Below, one piece after another: positions 33,551 to 42,380 of a stretch of DNA of 64,000 nucleotides. Origin of the DNA: Tipula vernalis (lineage: Eukaryota > Arthropoda > Insecta > Diptera > Tipulidae); assembly GCA_958295665.1 (NCBI GenBank), contig OY282560.1, positions 270,917,315 through 270,981,314 of the forward strand, in the 5' to 3' direction. The first letter of the stretch is position 1. Every line of letters starts with the position of its first letter. The translations under genes and the position numbers were made by a program. The notes beneath the pieces were generated by a model. The model made no database searches. It worked only from the letters and a program-made list of their open reading frames with translations, and was not told the DNA's origin.

Positions 33551-34081
33551 CTAAGCAATTTCTGAAAGGTGCTGAATCATGTTTGTTTTTGTTCTTGTAG
33601 TTAAAATCTTAGGGAATTCTTTTTTAAAAAGTTTCTTTATTTTTACATCATTTTCAATCTGGTTTTTAATATTAAATAATTTTATAAATTTTTCCATTGA
33701 ATTACGTTTACATCTATTTAACAAAAATATACAACAATATTGACCGCAAACTCCAGTGAATAAACTTTGTAATTGTTTATTATTGTATATAATACATTTA
33801 CTGTTACATTTTAGAAACCTCTTAATCTCAGGATATTTCGTTGCTGATCTTCCATAAGAATCAAAAAATTCTCCACATCCATTTGATGGAAAATAAACAG
33901 CTAACCAATGTTGCCCTGGTTGATTTGATTTATCCGTTTTAATAACATATAAAGCAGGTTTTGATTTAACCCTCTTTGGGATTGTGTTGATTGCAAAAAC
34001 ACCTTGAAAATACTTCTTAGTAAATTTATGTGATTTCAATGCTTTTTGAATGTCTAAAGTAGTCATTGTATTGACAATCAT
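33551..34081 (-). CDS. Maverick adenain-like cysteine protease (virion maturation)
   Basis: 176 residues, C5/Ulp1-type protease that in related viruses trims capsid precursors during assembly. Catalytic residues line up with adenain: H58 in GQHWLAVYF, D74 in EFFDSYG, Q105 in KQLQSLFTG, and C112 in GVCGQYCCIFLL, with the Q seven residues before the Cys as in adenovirus. Length is close to the family norm and the ORF is intact. A TATA-like TATAAATAG is about 50-60 bp upstream. It sits just downstream of the major capsid gene. Confidence 0.93.
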   Translation of the reverse strand: MIVNTMTTLDIQKALKSHKFTKKYFQGVFAINTIPKRVKSKPALYVIKTDKSNQPGQHWLAVYFPSNGCGEFFDSYGRSATKYPEIKRFLKCNSKCIIYNNKQLQSLFTGVCGQYCCIFLLNRCKRNSMEKFIKLFNIKNQIENDVKIKKLFKKEFPKILTTRTKTNMIQHLSEIA

Positions 34082-34128
34082 TTTGTACAGTATTGTTACA
34101 AACTAACTCTTTATTTTAGAATTGTGAG

Positions 34129-34139
34129 CTATTTATATT
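34129..34139 (-). promoter_or_regulatory. TATA-like sequence upstream of the protease
   Basis: AATATAAATAGCTC on the minus strand, about 50 bp before the protease ATG and next to the end of the capsid ORF. Confidence 0.45.
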
Positions 34140-34140
34140 A

Positions 34141-35430
34141 TTAATAGTTTGTTATAATATTACGATTTTTATCGATTTCTAGAGTAGTATCATATTCCAA
34201 GTACACTAGACATGTTTTAGTTGAGTTAAGAGCTTCTGCAAATCTTGCCTCTAATCTTAAGCTTCCTTGATTCATTAGAGAGTTACATGATAAAGTACTT
34301 GACATGTCTGAAGTTAAATCAAAAGCTAATAGGAAATAACCATTCTTAAACATTTCTTTGGTAATCAAATTTCCCTGAGGTGTGTGTAAAATTCCACTTG
34401 ATGTAAATATTGTTGAATACGCTCTAGCGTAACTGACCCCGTCTGCGAAATTCATTTCAATCGGTGCACTAGGAACTTGAACCCCATTCATATAAATTGA
34501 GAACGAAGTTATTTTATTATTTTTAAAATTATATGGGTTCTTAGATCTTTTCCCAGAATACGCATCATTATCTATCATTGTAAATATTAGATTTGTTGGG
34601 AGCTGTCCTAACACAATATTATCCAGTGAAATTGAGTTTCCTCCGGCAGGAATTGTAAATGATTTAATTTCATTACGCTTGTAGTGGTATTTTGCTGTTG
34701 TATTTTCAAGCATTTTGTGATGAGCAATTAAAATATTTGGATTTATATGAGCATGTCTCAAGTAAAGTGTAGCTTCTGTTATTTTAACAATCGAAGTATC
34801 TGTATCAACACCGAGTAAATAAAACTCCGGTTTGTTCAATGTTAACGAAATTCGTAAATCTACATTGTTTAATAATAACAAAGGTTGATTGAGCATGTCA
34901 GCATGCAATTTTCCATATACTTCTACAATTCTACTGTTTTTAGTTAACGCTGCTCTTAATTTTAACCCATCGTTTTCATTAAGATTATCGAGATTTTTCG
35001 TCTCCAAACTCCATCCTGACAATTGCAAATGTGTTTTGTATGCATCATCACCATAATTTAATAGTTGTTCCAAATATGCTCGATAACTGTAATTCCCATC
35101 TGTTGAATTTATATTCTTCCCATTTAAAGAAATATTGACTTGATGAAACAGAGAATGCAGCATATTGTTTACCAAACTAGGCTGATCTTTATCTGTGTCT
35201 ATATATACCTTGCCATCATTTTTAGTTACTTGAAATTTCAGGCACAAATTTATGGATGATAAATCTAAATACGAATCGCCATGACTGTAACAAGCAAATT
35301 CAATAACCGACTGATTTTCTAAACTGGTTATAGGCTTGTATGCTACTTCTTCATTTTTTAAAATACTTGTCTGAATTGAAGGCGGTTGAAATAAATCTAG
35401 TTCTGATTTCATACATTCTGTAAACGTCAT
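34141..35430 (-). CDS. Maverick major capsid protein (double jelly roll)
   Basis: 429 residues, beta-rich throughout, without signal or membrane segments. Landmarks of the insect/nematode Polinton capsid family (often annotated F54H12.2-like): LDLFQPPSIQTSI near the start, YLDLSSINLCLKFQVT, NNMLHSLFHQVNISLNGK, and YRAYLEQLLNYGDDA. In this family the fold is a double jelly roll that trimerises into hexons of an icosahedral shell; that is known for relatives and inferred here. The ORF is intact. Its ATG overlaps the stop of the preceding gene by one base (TAATG), so the two are likely co-expressed. Confidence 0.88.
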   Translation of the reverse strand: MTFTECMKSELDLFQPPSIQTSILKNEEVAYKPITSLENQSVIEFACYSHGDSYLDLSSINLCLKFQVTKNDGKVYIDTDKDQPSLVNNMLHSLFHQVNISLNGKNINSTDGNYSYRAYLEQLLNYGDDAYKTHLQLSGWSLETKNLDNLNENDGLKLRAALTKNSRIVEVYGKLHADMLNQPLLLLNNVDLRISLTLNKPEFYLLGVDTDTSIVKITEATLYLRHAHINPNILIAHHKMLENTTAKYHYKRNEIKSFTIPAGGNSISLDNIVLGQLPTNLIFTMIDNDAYSGKRSKNPYNFKNNKITSFSIYMNGVQVPSAPIEMNFADGVSYARAYSTIFTSSGILHTPQGNLITKEMFKNGYFLLAFDLTSDMSSTLSCNSLMNQGSLRLEARFAEALNSTKTCLVYLEYDTTLEIDKNRNIITNY

Positions 35431-35891
35431 TATGTAAAAATATCAATAATCCGTTTCTTGTTTGATTTATTTTTTAATATATTTTTCCTCTTTTTCACTC
35501 TATCACGAGCAACTTTCAACTGTTTACAACGGCTTCTCAAACAGCCTTTTATTGAATTTTTAGCTCCTGTACCAGACATTTGTTTAATTTTTTCTGCTGC
35601 TTTATCTCGTAGTTTATCAACCACTTGTATTGATCTATCACGAAGTATTTCATTAATCGGCTTTTGCGTTTGAAGAATGTCTGAACCAACCTGAAGCGCT
35701 TCACTTTTTAAGCCCTGAAGGGCTGATGTTAATATTGGTTTCAAGTATCGAAATATTCCTGCGAAAAATCCTCCTAATCCTCTTCCCTTTTGATATACTC
35801 TTTGAGATCGTAATAATGGACCAAAATCTTCATTGTTATACCCACCACCACCTGATTGGTTAGCATAGTACTTTGCGTAATAGTTATCCAT
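35430..35891 (-). CDS. Maverick small basic virion protein (pX/pVI-like, tentative)
   Basis: 153 residues: a Gly/Tyr/Asn-rich N terminus (YANQSGGGGYNNED), an amphipathic to hydrophobic GRGLGGFFAGIFRYLKPILTSAL stretch, then a very basic C terminus (KKRKNILKNKSNKK). The GLGGFF..LFR-type helix followed by a basic tail resembles small core or membrane-active proteins encoded next to the capsid in Polintons and adintoviruses. It ends one base into the capsid ATG. TATA box TATATAAAG at 35921-35930. Confidence 0.65.
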   Translation of the reverse strand: MDNYYAKYYANQSGGGGYNNEDFGPLLRSQRVYQKGRGLGGFFAGIFRYLKPILTSALQGLKSEALQVGSDILQTQKPINEILRDRSIQVVDKLRDKAAEKIKQMSGTGAKNSIKGCLRSRCKQLKVARDRVKKRKNILKNKSNKKRIIDIFT

Positions 35892-35920
35892 TTGTAATTA
35901 ATGTAATCTGTAAGATACCT

Positions 35921-35930
35921 CTTTATATAC
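35921..35930 (-). promoter_or_regulatory. TATA-like sequence upstream of the basic virion protein and capsid
   Basis: GGTATATAAAGAGG on the minus strand, about 32 bp before the ATG at 35891, overlapping the penton stop codon. It would serve the bicistronic-looking pX-like/capsid pair. Confidence 0.5.
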
Positions 35931-36792
35931 CTTTACGAAAGTGAAGTACTAGGTAGGTCATAAATAGTCCATCATTAAAATTGATTTGTTCTCCAGTTTC
36001 ATCAGTTATTAAAATACTGATCTCTGATATATTATACTTTTCAATGGGACAATATTGAACATTATCTATTTGATACGATCGAGGTATGCTTCTATCAGCG
36101 TCTGTTCCTAGAGGATGCATATACAAACATGGTACAGATGCATCTCCGATAGTTCTCGGTTTGATTATATTACAATAAAAACATATGTAAAATGGAATTG
36201 GGTTGATATTTGTATTCACATCAATATAACTATCTTTAACATTTTTTATTTTAGCTTCAATCTGTTTTGTTGGTTTGAAATTTTTAATTTCCTTTTTTAA
36301 AGATTCTTTAAACTCTGGCCATCGCGTTATTCTAATTTGAGAAAATATTACATCAAAAAATTCCTCAAGTGTGTACTCTTGATTACATTTTATTAAGGGA
36401 TAAACATCTTTTAACACTGGTAGCTGAATATATGGTTCATTCTTGTTATAATTGAATTTAACTAATTCAGCTGATGAGTTATATCGATCAAAGAAATTAG
36501 GTTCTTCAATTTTTTGATAAAATTTAGAGGTAGTTGCATTTAAAAATATTATTAATTCTATGTCTAAAGGAAGTATTTGTTCTGATGTCGATTTAATTGT
36601 AATTTTTGTTTCATCACTTATAGAAGTATGAGCGACGTTAGTTAGACCAACATACCATTTCTCATTAGAATCCAAATTTATAGTGTTTGGGAGTTTAACC
36701 GTGAACCTCGATAATGAATTTTTTGGGTAATATTTCAAAGAACTGTTACTTAAAAGAGTTACGTATGTGAAATTATCCATCACTGTTCTCAT
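35923..36792 (-). CDS. Maverick penton-like minor capsid protein
   Basis: 289 residues. It opens YVTLLSNSSLKYYPKNSLSRFTVKLPNTINL and WYVGLTNVAH, and ends with ISILITDETGEQINF...GLFMTYLVLHFRK, both hallmarks of the single-jelly-roll vertex protein of Polintons. It would form the pentamers at the icosahedral vertices (family knowledge). The ORF is intact; a second Met (MDNF) six codons in is an alternative start. TATATAAAGGAT lies 42-50 bp upstream. Confidence 0.85.
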   Translation of the reverse strand: MRTVMDNFTYVTLLSNSSLKYYPKNSLSRFTVKLPNTINLDSNEKWYVGLTNVAHTSISDETKITIKSTSEQILPLDIELIIFLNATTSKFYQKIEEPNFFDRYNSSAELVKFNYNKNEPYIQLPVLKDVYPLIKCNQEYTLEEFFDVIFSQIRITRWPEFKESLKKEIKNFKPTKQIEAKIKNVKDSYIDVNTNINPIPFYICFYCNIIKPRTIGDASVPCLYMHPLGTDADRSIPRSYQIDNVQYCPIEKYNISEISILITDETGEQINFNDGLFMTYLVLHFRKGI

Positions 36793-36833
36793 TAATAACT
36801 ATTAAATTAATAAATTAAAACACCGATTTTATC

Positions 36834-36844
36834 CTTTATATAAC
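36834..36844 (-). promoter_or_regulatory. TATA-like sequence upstream of the penton gene
   Basis: GTTATATAAAGGAT on the minus strand, in the 70 bp gap between the 261-aa gene and penton. Same core as the copies at 35921 and 38654. Confidence 0.55.
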
Positions 36845-36862
36845 TTTTTATTTTTAAAATTT

Positions 36863-37648
36863 TTATTTAATTCTTGACCTAGGTTGATTTCGTAAGCGTT
36901 CTTGTTCACTACGTTTTATTGTTTGAACTGTTAACGGACGATCACTTCTCCTCTGAGGTAGGTCTGAAGTTGTTTGTAGTGATCCTGGTTTTGGAGCCTG
37001 AAAAACACCTTTTTGTTTTTTAAAAATATGTTTTTTTGTTGGAACAGAGATTGTTGTTCCGTCCTTCATTTCAAATGTTCTGTACATATTAGAATGTGAA
37101 GAAATTCTTTCGCGTAAAATTTCTTTTGGATTAATAAACTCATCAGAAACAATACTATCATTATCATCATCATCATCATCATCATCTTTATCATCGAATA
37201 CATCGCTGTTATTTTCAAATGTTTCTTCTGCATCTAATTGTGTAAACACTGGCTTAGGTTTTTCATCAGCATCTGTGTACTCCTCTTTTGCTTTAGGTAT
37301 ATCAGCTTGTGTATATTTATCAGAACCTTTTGATGATGCATCTGTATTTGTATCTTTGTTTTTAGAAATAATTCTTTTAGTTTGAACTCCCACTTCATGA
37401 ACATGACGTATTGCTGGTTGATACAAATTAAATTTATCTTTATACGCATTTTTTCTTTTCATTGATGAATATGTTAATAAGTTCTGTCTATATAGATGCC
37501 ACTTATTCAAATCAGTTAGTTTGTTGTTACGTAGAATTGATTTCATATTTTTATCTAATTCCGATAGTTTACTATCATCAATTAAAATTTTTTTAATTTT
37601 TTCGAAAATTTCTGGTTGTATAACAATCATCCGTTGTAAATTACTCAT
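36863..37648 (-). CDS. Maverick orphan protein, 261 aa, acidic patch
   Basis: Intact. N-terminal helical region (MIVIQPEIFEKIKKIL...LTDLNKWHLYRQNL), then Lys-rich, then an acidic run of D/E around residues 145-165 (a GAT/ATC repeat in DNA), and a Ser/Pro/Arg-rich basic C terminus. The WHLYRQ block recurs in Polinton proteins but has no function known to me. Its ATG overlaps the upstream gene's stop by four bases (ATGA), so it is probably read from the same transcript. Confidence 0.65.
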   Translation of the reverse strand: MSNLQRMIVIQPEIFEKIKKILIDDSKLSELDKNMKSILRNNKLTDLNKWHLYRQNLLTYSSMKRKNAYKDKFNLYQPAIRHVHEVGVQTKRIISKNKDTNTDASSKGSDKYTQADIPKAKEEYTDADEKPKPVFTQLDAEETFENNSDVFDDKDDDDDDDDNDSIVSDEFINPKEILRERISSHSNMYRTFEMKDGTTISVPTKKHIFKKQKGVFQAPKPGSLQTTSDLPQRRSDRPLTVQTIKRSEQERLRNQPRSRIK

Positions 37649-37977
37649 GATGTCTGATTAATTATTTGGCCTATCAACCCTGATAAAATAGTGCTGATTA
37701 AAACGGGTAAGAATCCACCTTTTTGTACAAGAATTTTACGCTTTGAAGAGAGACACAGTTTTAAACAAGCCAAGTCGCGAAGTTCTCTTTTATACTTTTT
37801 TAATTTTGTTTTACACTGTTTAGAAATTCTGTTGTTTCCATTTAATGTGTTGAGTGATATTTCACATAAAGTTTTTATAACTTCAGGGGTGCAGACTTTA
37901 AGTAGCGCTTTTCTTGTTTTTGAGTTACACTTTTTTAGCACATGTAGAATATGTTTGTTTGCCTTCAATCGTTTCAT
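37645..37977 (-). CDS. Maverick small protein, 110 aa, basic with hydrophobic tail
   Basis: Basic, helix-rich protein (KANKHILHVLKK, LKKYKRELRDLACLK) ending in KRKILVQKGGFLPVLISTILSGLIGQII, a Gly/Leu-rich hydrophobic tail of membrane-segment length. The pattern is common in animal Polintons, and some authors compare such proteins with adenoviral core peptides; the role is unproven. It overlaps the ATPase end by about 53 bp at its start and the next gene by 4 bp at its end. Confidence 0.65.
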   Translation of the reverse strand: MKRLKANKHILHVLKKCNSKTRKALLKVCTPEVIKTLCEISLNTLNGNNRISKQCKTKLKKYKRELRDLACLKLCLSSKRKILVQKGGFLPVLISTILSGLIGQIINQTS

Positions 37978-38620
37978 TTTTTATACACACTTTTTTATTT
38001 TCGAATAAAATTGATGGACAATAGCATGTGAAATAGCCTTTTTTTAAGATATCGGTACGGAAACGAAATAAATCATTAACTGATTGTGTTAAATCAAATA
38101 GTAAATAACCATGAGGTCTCGAAGTAGCTTCATTATATACCCTCATAAGTTCCGCTGTGTTTTCAGGGTATATTTGTCTGGCTAGAGAACAAATCTGAGA
38201 TCTGTCTCGTGGATTTTTAAAAACTACAAGATATTTACAATTTAAAGAAATATCTCGACAATATTTTGCCTGATGAAACACATTCTGAGTTACTAAAATA
38301 ATAGATAAATTATTATGATGTGAACCTTTAGTAAAAAGTTCACAAATATTTTTATTATACGCTTCTGTCATTAGATCATCTAATATTATGATACTTCCGT
38401 CTTCGCAATTCTCAAAAGTATCTGGGATATTTTTTATAATTTCTATTTCATTTGTTTCATAGATATCTTGTGGTATCGCTTTTGAGTTTCCATTACACCA
38501 CACAATTTTATTAAATTTTTTACCATCATTTAAATGTTTTAATAAATTTAAAACGAAAGTTGTTTTTCCACACCCTGAGGGTCCCGCAACCATCATTGTA
38601 AACGGTTTAACCATATACAT
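37925..38620 (-). CDS. Maverick packaging ATPase (FtsK/HerA, A32-like)
   Basis: 231 residues; pumps the genome into the capsid in related viruses. Walker A GPSGCGKTT (13-21, K19), Walker B SIIILDDLM (D81/D82), and a sensor-type LVTQNVF (about 110-115). C-terminal RPHGYLLFDL is also typical. The length fits the compact A32-like family. ORF intact; TATA-like TTATAAAAGGG lies about 35 bp upstream of the ATG. First gene of the minus-strand virion cluster. Confidence 0.95.
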   Translation of the reverse strand: MYMVKPFTMMVAGPSGCGKTTFVLNLLKHLNDGKKFNKIVWCNGNSKAIPQDIYETNEIEIIKNIPDTFENCEDGSIIILDDLMTEAYNKNICELFTKGSHHNNLSIILVTQNVFHQAKYCRDISLNCKYLVVFKNPRDRSQICSLARQIYPENTAELMRVYNEATSRPHGYLLFDLTQSVNDLFRFRTDILKKGYFTCYCPSILFENKKVCIKNETIEGKQTYSTCAKKV

Positions 38621-38653
38621 TATTCTAATGTATCATACAATAAATGCGTACCC

Positions 38654-38662
38654 TTTTATAAC
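38654..38662 (-). promoter_or_regulatory. TATA-like sequence upstream of the ATPase
   Basis: GTTATAAAAGGGTACGC on the minus strand, about 35 bp before the ATG at 38620; sets the start of the virion cluster. Confidence 0.55.
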
Positions 38663-38768
38663 TTCTAAATAGAATGATTTTTTTTTCACGAAATGCAGAT
38701 GTAATATAACAGGTTGATAACTATACAAATACACTTCAATTCAAATATTTTCTCTTACATATACAGAA

Positions 38769-39357
38769 TTTCATTATGTACATTACAGCAAATTTTACGC
38801 CAAGGTTAAATTATAAAATATTATTATAACTATGCAGTTATGCATTCTCCGGAAATGTCAAGGTTGAATTAAAAAAAAAAAATATTATTATAACTTTACA
38901 CTATCTAATTTCAATTAATAAAAAATTATTATCGTATACAAAATATTTTTAAAGCGTGTAGAGTTTGTAATCGACATTTAGGGGTATTATTATATTATTG
39001 TAATTTTTTTATTTCGCTGAACATGCGGAATTTTTTTTTTAAACCATAAATAGTTGATGATTTACAATCTCGCTCGTAGTATGATGGTTAAGACAGTTTC
39101 TTACCATGCAAAAGTCTCGAGTTCGATTCTCGTCGATGACCAAGAATTTTTCTTGTTGAATTTATACATGTTTTATCATTATTAAAGAGTTTAGTTACTT
39201 TGATTGCACTGTACAGAGATTTAGTTACTGTGGTTGCACTGTGTAGTATGCATATAAAAAAAATACGTAAACGTTTATGTTGTTGTAATTTACATGTAAA
39301 AAATGTTTGGTGTAAAATCTTTTTCGGCTGGCCCAGGACAATCCACTTTACACTACT
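38769..39357 (-). repeat. Right terminal inverted repeat of the Maverick
   Basis: Inverted copy of 25097-25686, ending CTTTACACTACT next to the GACCAG target duplication. The two differ clearly only in a T-run/TTATT position by eye, so the insertion is recent or the repeats are homogenised. Confidence 0.95.
39069..39142 (+). ncRNA. tRNA-like sequence in the right TIR
   Basis: Mirror copy of 25312-25385, reading CTCGCTCGTAGTATGATGG at the start and GTTCGATTCTCG near the 3' end, ending ATGACCA, then AAGAATTTTTC, a Pol III-type terminator. Not a functional tRNA by its weak acceptor and anticodon stems. Confidence 0.5.
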
Positions 39358-39363
39358 GACCAG

Positions 39364-39906
39364 ATATATAACTGTCCTATATTTACATATATCCATAGCC
39401 ACTTTATGAAACGGCAATGTTGTGATATCATGCGAAATTAATGGCTCTTTAACGTTGCTCCTTTGAAACTTAGCACACTCTCGACAAGTGTGAACCACTC
39501 TTTCAATATCCTCTCCCATTTTAGGCCAATACAACAATCTTCTAGCTTTCTCTTTCGACTTAACCATGCCGCCATGACCTTTATATATTAACTTTAACAT
39601 ATTTTGTCTCATACTGGTTGGCACTACCACCTTATCACCATTAAATATTAACCCTTCTTTCACAAATAATTGATCCTTAACTTTCATATAATAATTTTCT
39701 ACTCCTTTAACAGGCCTCGTCCACCCCTCATGAATGTGTTTTAGAACTTCCCTCAAACATTTATCCTTACTTGTTTCTACCTGAAATTCCTGAACTTTCT
39801 CCTCTGATATAAGCAAATATTCATGAATACTGATCACATTTATAACATCTTCATCAATATTACAATCATCAACACTTTCATTATTTCCTGAATCCCTTGA
39901 CAACAA
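39364..39906 (-). pseudogene. gypsy integrase, N-terminal part (right of the Maverick)
   Basis: The H2C2 zinc finger (GHGGMVKSKEKARRLLYWP, HTCRECAKF) and the start of the catalytic core (FHKVAMDI, first D) of the gypsy integrase. Read through the Maverick border it ends at YLV, and the rest of the core resumes as IVDYFSK at 25090. The ORF that appears to run on to 39088 enters the Maverick TIR and is not real there. Confidence 0.88.
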
Positions 39907-39941
39907 ATCAGCAATATATATTCGCGTTTCTGGTAAATACT

Positions 39942-40220
39942 TTATCTCGAATGAATAACAAATAATTTAACATACATCCTTTGAATTCGTACAGAACTTT
40001 TATGAATATCCTTTGTCAATATACTAACCAAAGGCTTATGATCAGTTTCTATCTGTATTTTATGCCCATAAATGAAATTATGAAAACTGGTACACGCAAA
40101 CATAATACCCAAAAGTTCTCGTTCAATAATCGGGTACTTTTGTTCCGTCGTACACAGACTTCTCAACGCAAATGCCACTGGTTTACCATCCTGTAACAAA
40201 CAGGCTCCTATTCCATACAA
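39942..40220 (-). pseudogene. gypsy RNase H fragment
   Basis: 92 residues: MYGIGACLLQDGKPVAFALRSL, KYPIIERELLGIMFAC (catalytic E), ETDHKPLV (D). This domain removes the RNA strand during cDNA synthesis. A frameshift separates it from the RT. Confidence 0.85.
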
Positions 40221-41300
40221 ACTTGCATCACTCTGTGTAGTTATTAATTTCTTGTTGTTAAAATGGGTTTACTCCTATGCTTCAATTACACATTTTTTAA
40301 CTTGTCAAATGCTTGTTGATGTTTTTCTCCCCATCTAAATTCACTCCCCTTACTTAATAACTGTCTTAAAGGGTAAGATTCTGTTGACATGTTTGGTATA
40401 AAATTATGTAAAAAATTCAACATTTCCAAAAATCGTTGAATAGCTTTTTCTTTAGGTACTGATAAATTAGCAATTGACTCAATTTGCTTAGTGTCTGGCT
40501 TGACTCCATTAAATCATCAAATATTTTACAGTATTAACCTTATTTTGAGTTTTTTCAGGATTAAATATAACTTTATTTTGTCTGGCTCTAGTTAATACCA
40601 AATTCACTAGCTTGTCATGCTCATTCTCATCTTCGGCTGCAATTATTATGTCATCAAAATATACCGAGACTCCCGGAATATCTCCAAATATCCTGACATT
40701 CTCCCGCTGACAAATTTCGGGGCTACTTCACAATCCAAATGGTAACCTTTTATAACAATACCGACCCCAAGGCGTATTGAAGGTACAAATAAACGAAGAT
40801 TCTTGATCTAAAACTATTTGATGAAACCCATCCTTCATGGCCAGTACTGTATACATCTTCTTCCCAGCTAATTTCCGCAAAATTTCCTCTATTGTCGGTA
40901 TAGGATAATGTTCTCTTTTGATAACTTTATTTAGCTCCAACGGATTAAGACATATTCTTAACGAACCATATTTTTTCTCAACAATTATTAAAACATGCAC
41001 CCAATCAGTAGGCTTTGTTACTTTTTCGATAACTTTTTTTTCTCTAACCGACTAAGAACTGACTCCAATTTGTCCTTAATACTATCCGACAGTCTTCCGA
41101 CAGGTTAACTACCGGAACTGCTCCCTTTTGCAAACGAATTTTATATTTAAACGGCATTTTTCCCAGACCTTCAAACACTGTCTTATTATTTCCTATAAAT
41201 TGTTGTTTTTCTTTATCGACATGCTCTATAATATTTATTTGCTTAGTTAAATTCAACTCCACACAAGTAGGCAACCCTAGTATCGGCTTAACATGCTTTA
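40221..41300 (-). pseudogene. gypsy reverse transcriptase, frameshifted
   Basis: 41044-41274 holds the linker (MPFKYKIRL, AVPVV) before the RT, 40728-41000 the fingers and palm (RICLNPLELNKVIKREHYPIPTIEEIL, DGFHQIVLDQESS, RYCYKRLPFGL), and 40560-40690, in another frame, VYFDDIIIAAEDENEHD with the catalytic YFDD. Several frameshifts and stops are present. Confidence 0.85.
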
Positions 41301-42380
41301 TTACAACAAACTCAACATTACTTTCGCTCTATTCCTAGGTTGACATACCAATTTAATTCCGAAGACAACATTGAGTCGAAACCCTCCAAAAGCGCTGACT
41401 TTACTATTTCGTTCCTTAATCAGATGCACCCTATTCAGCTTCTCTACTACGTCATATGGAATCACATTAATTTCTGCTCCACTATCAATCTTGAAGTTAA
41501 TTAATTGTTCGTTTATCTCTACTTCATGTGACCAGTTTTCCATTTTGATATCCGATTGGTTTACTTCATGAACCTCTGTTATTTGTCTAATAGACAAACT
41601 ACAATCATCTGACTCTCCATCCTCACCAGAATTCTGTTCTTTTTCCACTTGATCAACTATCCGATTTCTAGTATTGTACTTTGCAAATTGCTTCGCCTGT
41701 TGGTCAGTTTTATTTCGCTGGTAACACCCCACTGCAAAATGTCCTACCTTCGAACATATCATGCACTTTTTCCCGTAAGCTGGACACTTCCTTAATTTAT
41801 GGTCCATTCCACATTTCTTGCAACGAAAAACCTCCTTATTACGATGAACATTGACCACATTCACTGACTTTGCCACATAGTCTTGTACTTCTTTAGCTTG
41901 CATTTTACTCGCTTCGTGCGCTCTACATATTTGCACCGACTTATCTAGATCCAACCCCGTGTTTCTTAATAGATATTCCTGTACAACTACATCCTTTATA
42001 CCAATAATTATTCTATCACGTATCAATGACGACTCTTGAACTCCAAATTCACAATCCCGTGCCAACATTTTTAAACTTGTTAAAAAATTGTCAAACAATT
42101 CACCATCTTCTTGTGCTCTTTTGAAAAACCTAAACCGATTAAACACTGTGTTTTTCCTTGGACTAAAATGCTCATCAAATTGTTTAAATATCACTTCGTA
42201 CGTTTTTTTATCTTCCTCACTCAACTTAAATGTGTTATACACCTGCAATCCTTCATCGCCAATACAATTTAATAGCATTGCAATTTTAATTACGTCATCC
42301 TTATTCTGTGTTTCTGACGCTTGAAAATAAATTGTGAATTTTTGTTTAAAAATTTTCCAACTGTCCGCCGGATTTTCCAT
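41301..42380 (-). CDS. gypsy (Mag-type) Gag and protease start
   Basis: 359 residues. Gag: WKIFKQKFTIYFQASE and FNRFRFFKRAQEDGELFDNFLTSL, typical of the K02A2.6-like Gag. Two zinc knuckles, CKKCGMDHKLRKC and CMICSKVGHFAVGC (about 183-220). An aspartic protease starts at FKIDSGAEINVIP (about 300), and the ORF ends before the RT begins in another frame. The start is the first Met in the frame, 200 nt from the LTR. Confidence 0.88.
   Translation of the reverse strand: MENPADSWKIFKQKFTIYFQASETQNKDDVIKIAMLLNCIGDEGLQVYNTFKLSEEDKKTYEVIFKQFDEHFSPRKNTVFNRFRFFKRAQEDGELFDNFLTSLKMLARDCEFGVQESSLIRDRIIIGIKDVVVQEYLLRNTGLDLDKSVQICRAHEASKMQAKEVQDYVAKSVNVVNVHRNKEVFRCKKCGMDHKLRKCPAYGKKCMICSKVGHFAVGCYQRNKTDQQAKQFAKYNTRNRIVDQVEKEQNSGEDGESDDCSLSIRQITEVHEVNQSDIKMENWSHEVEINEQLINFKIDSGAEINVIPYDVVEKLNRVHLIKERNSKVSAFGGFRLNVVFGIKLVCQPRNRAKVMLSLL

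Larger units (their letters stand above)
25097..39357. mobile_element. Maverick/Polinton (virus-like DNA transposon)
   Basis: 14,261 bp, bounded by terminal inverted repeats of about 590 bp that start AGTAGTGTAAAG and flanked by the 6 bp target duplication GACCAG (25091-25096, 39358-39363), the signature of this superfamily. It carries protein-primed polymerase B, integrase, adenain-like protease, packaging ATPase, major and minor capsid genes. Left arm: polB on the plus strand. Right arm: a minus-strand virion cluster. A BIR-domain gene lies between them. It is inserted in the gypsy integrase core. Related animal elements are also called adintoviruses; whether this copy still forms particles cannot be told from sequence. 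Confidence 0.97.

Noticed and set aside
39088..39363. End of the gypsy integrase ORF as reported to 39088
   Set aside because: It runs into the Maverick TIR; the true integrase continues at 25090.
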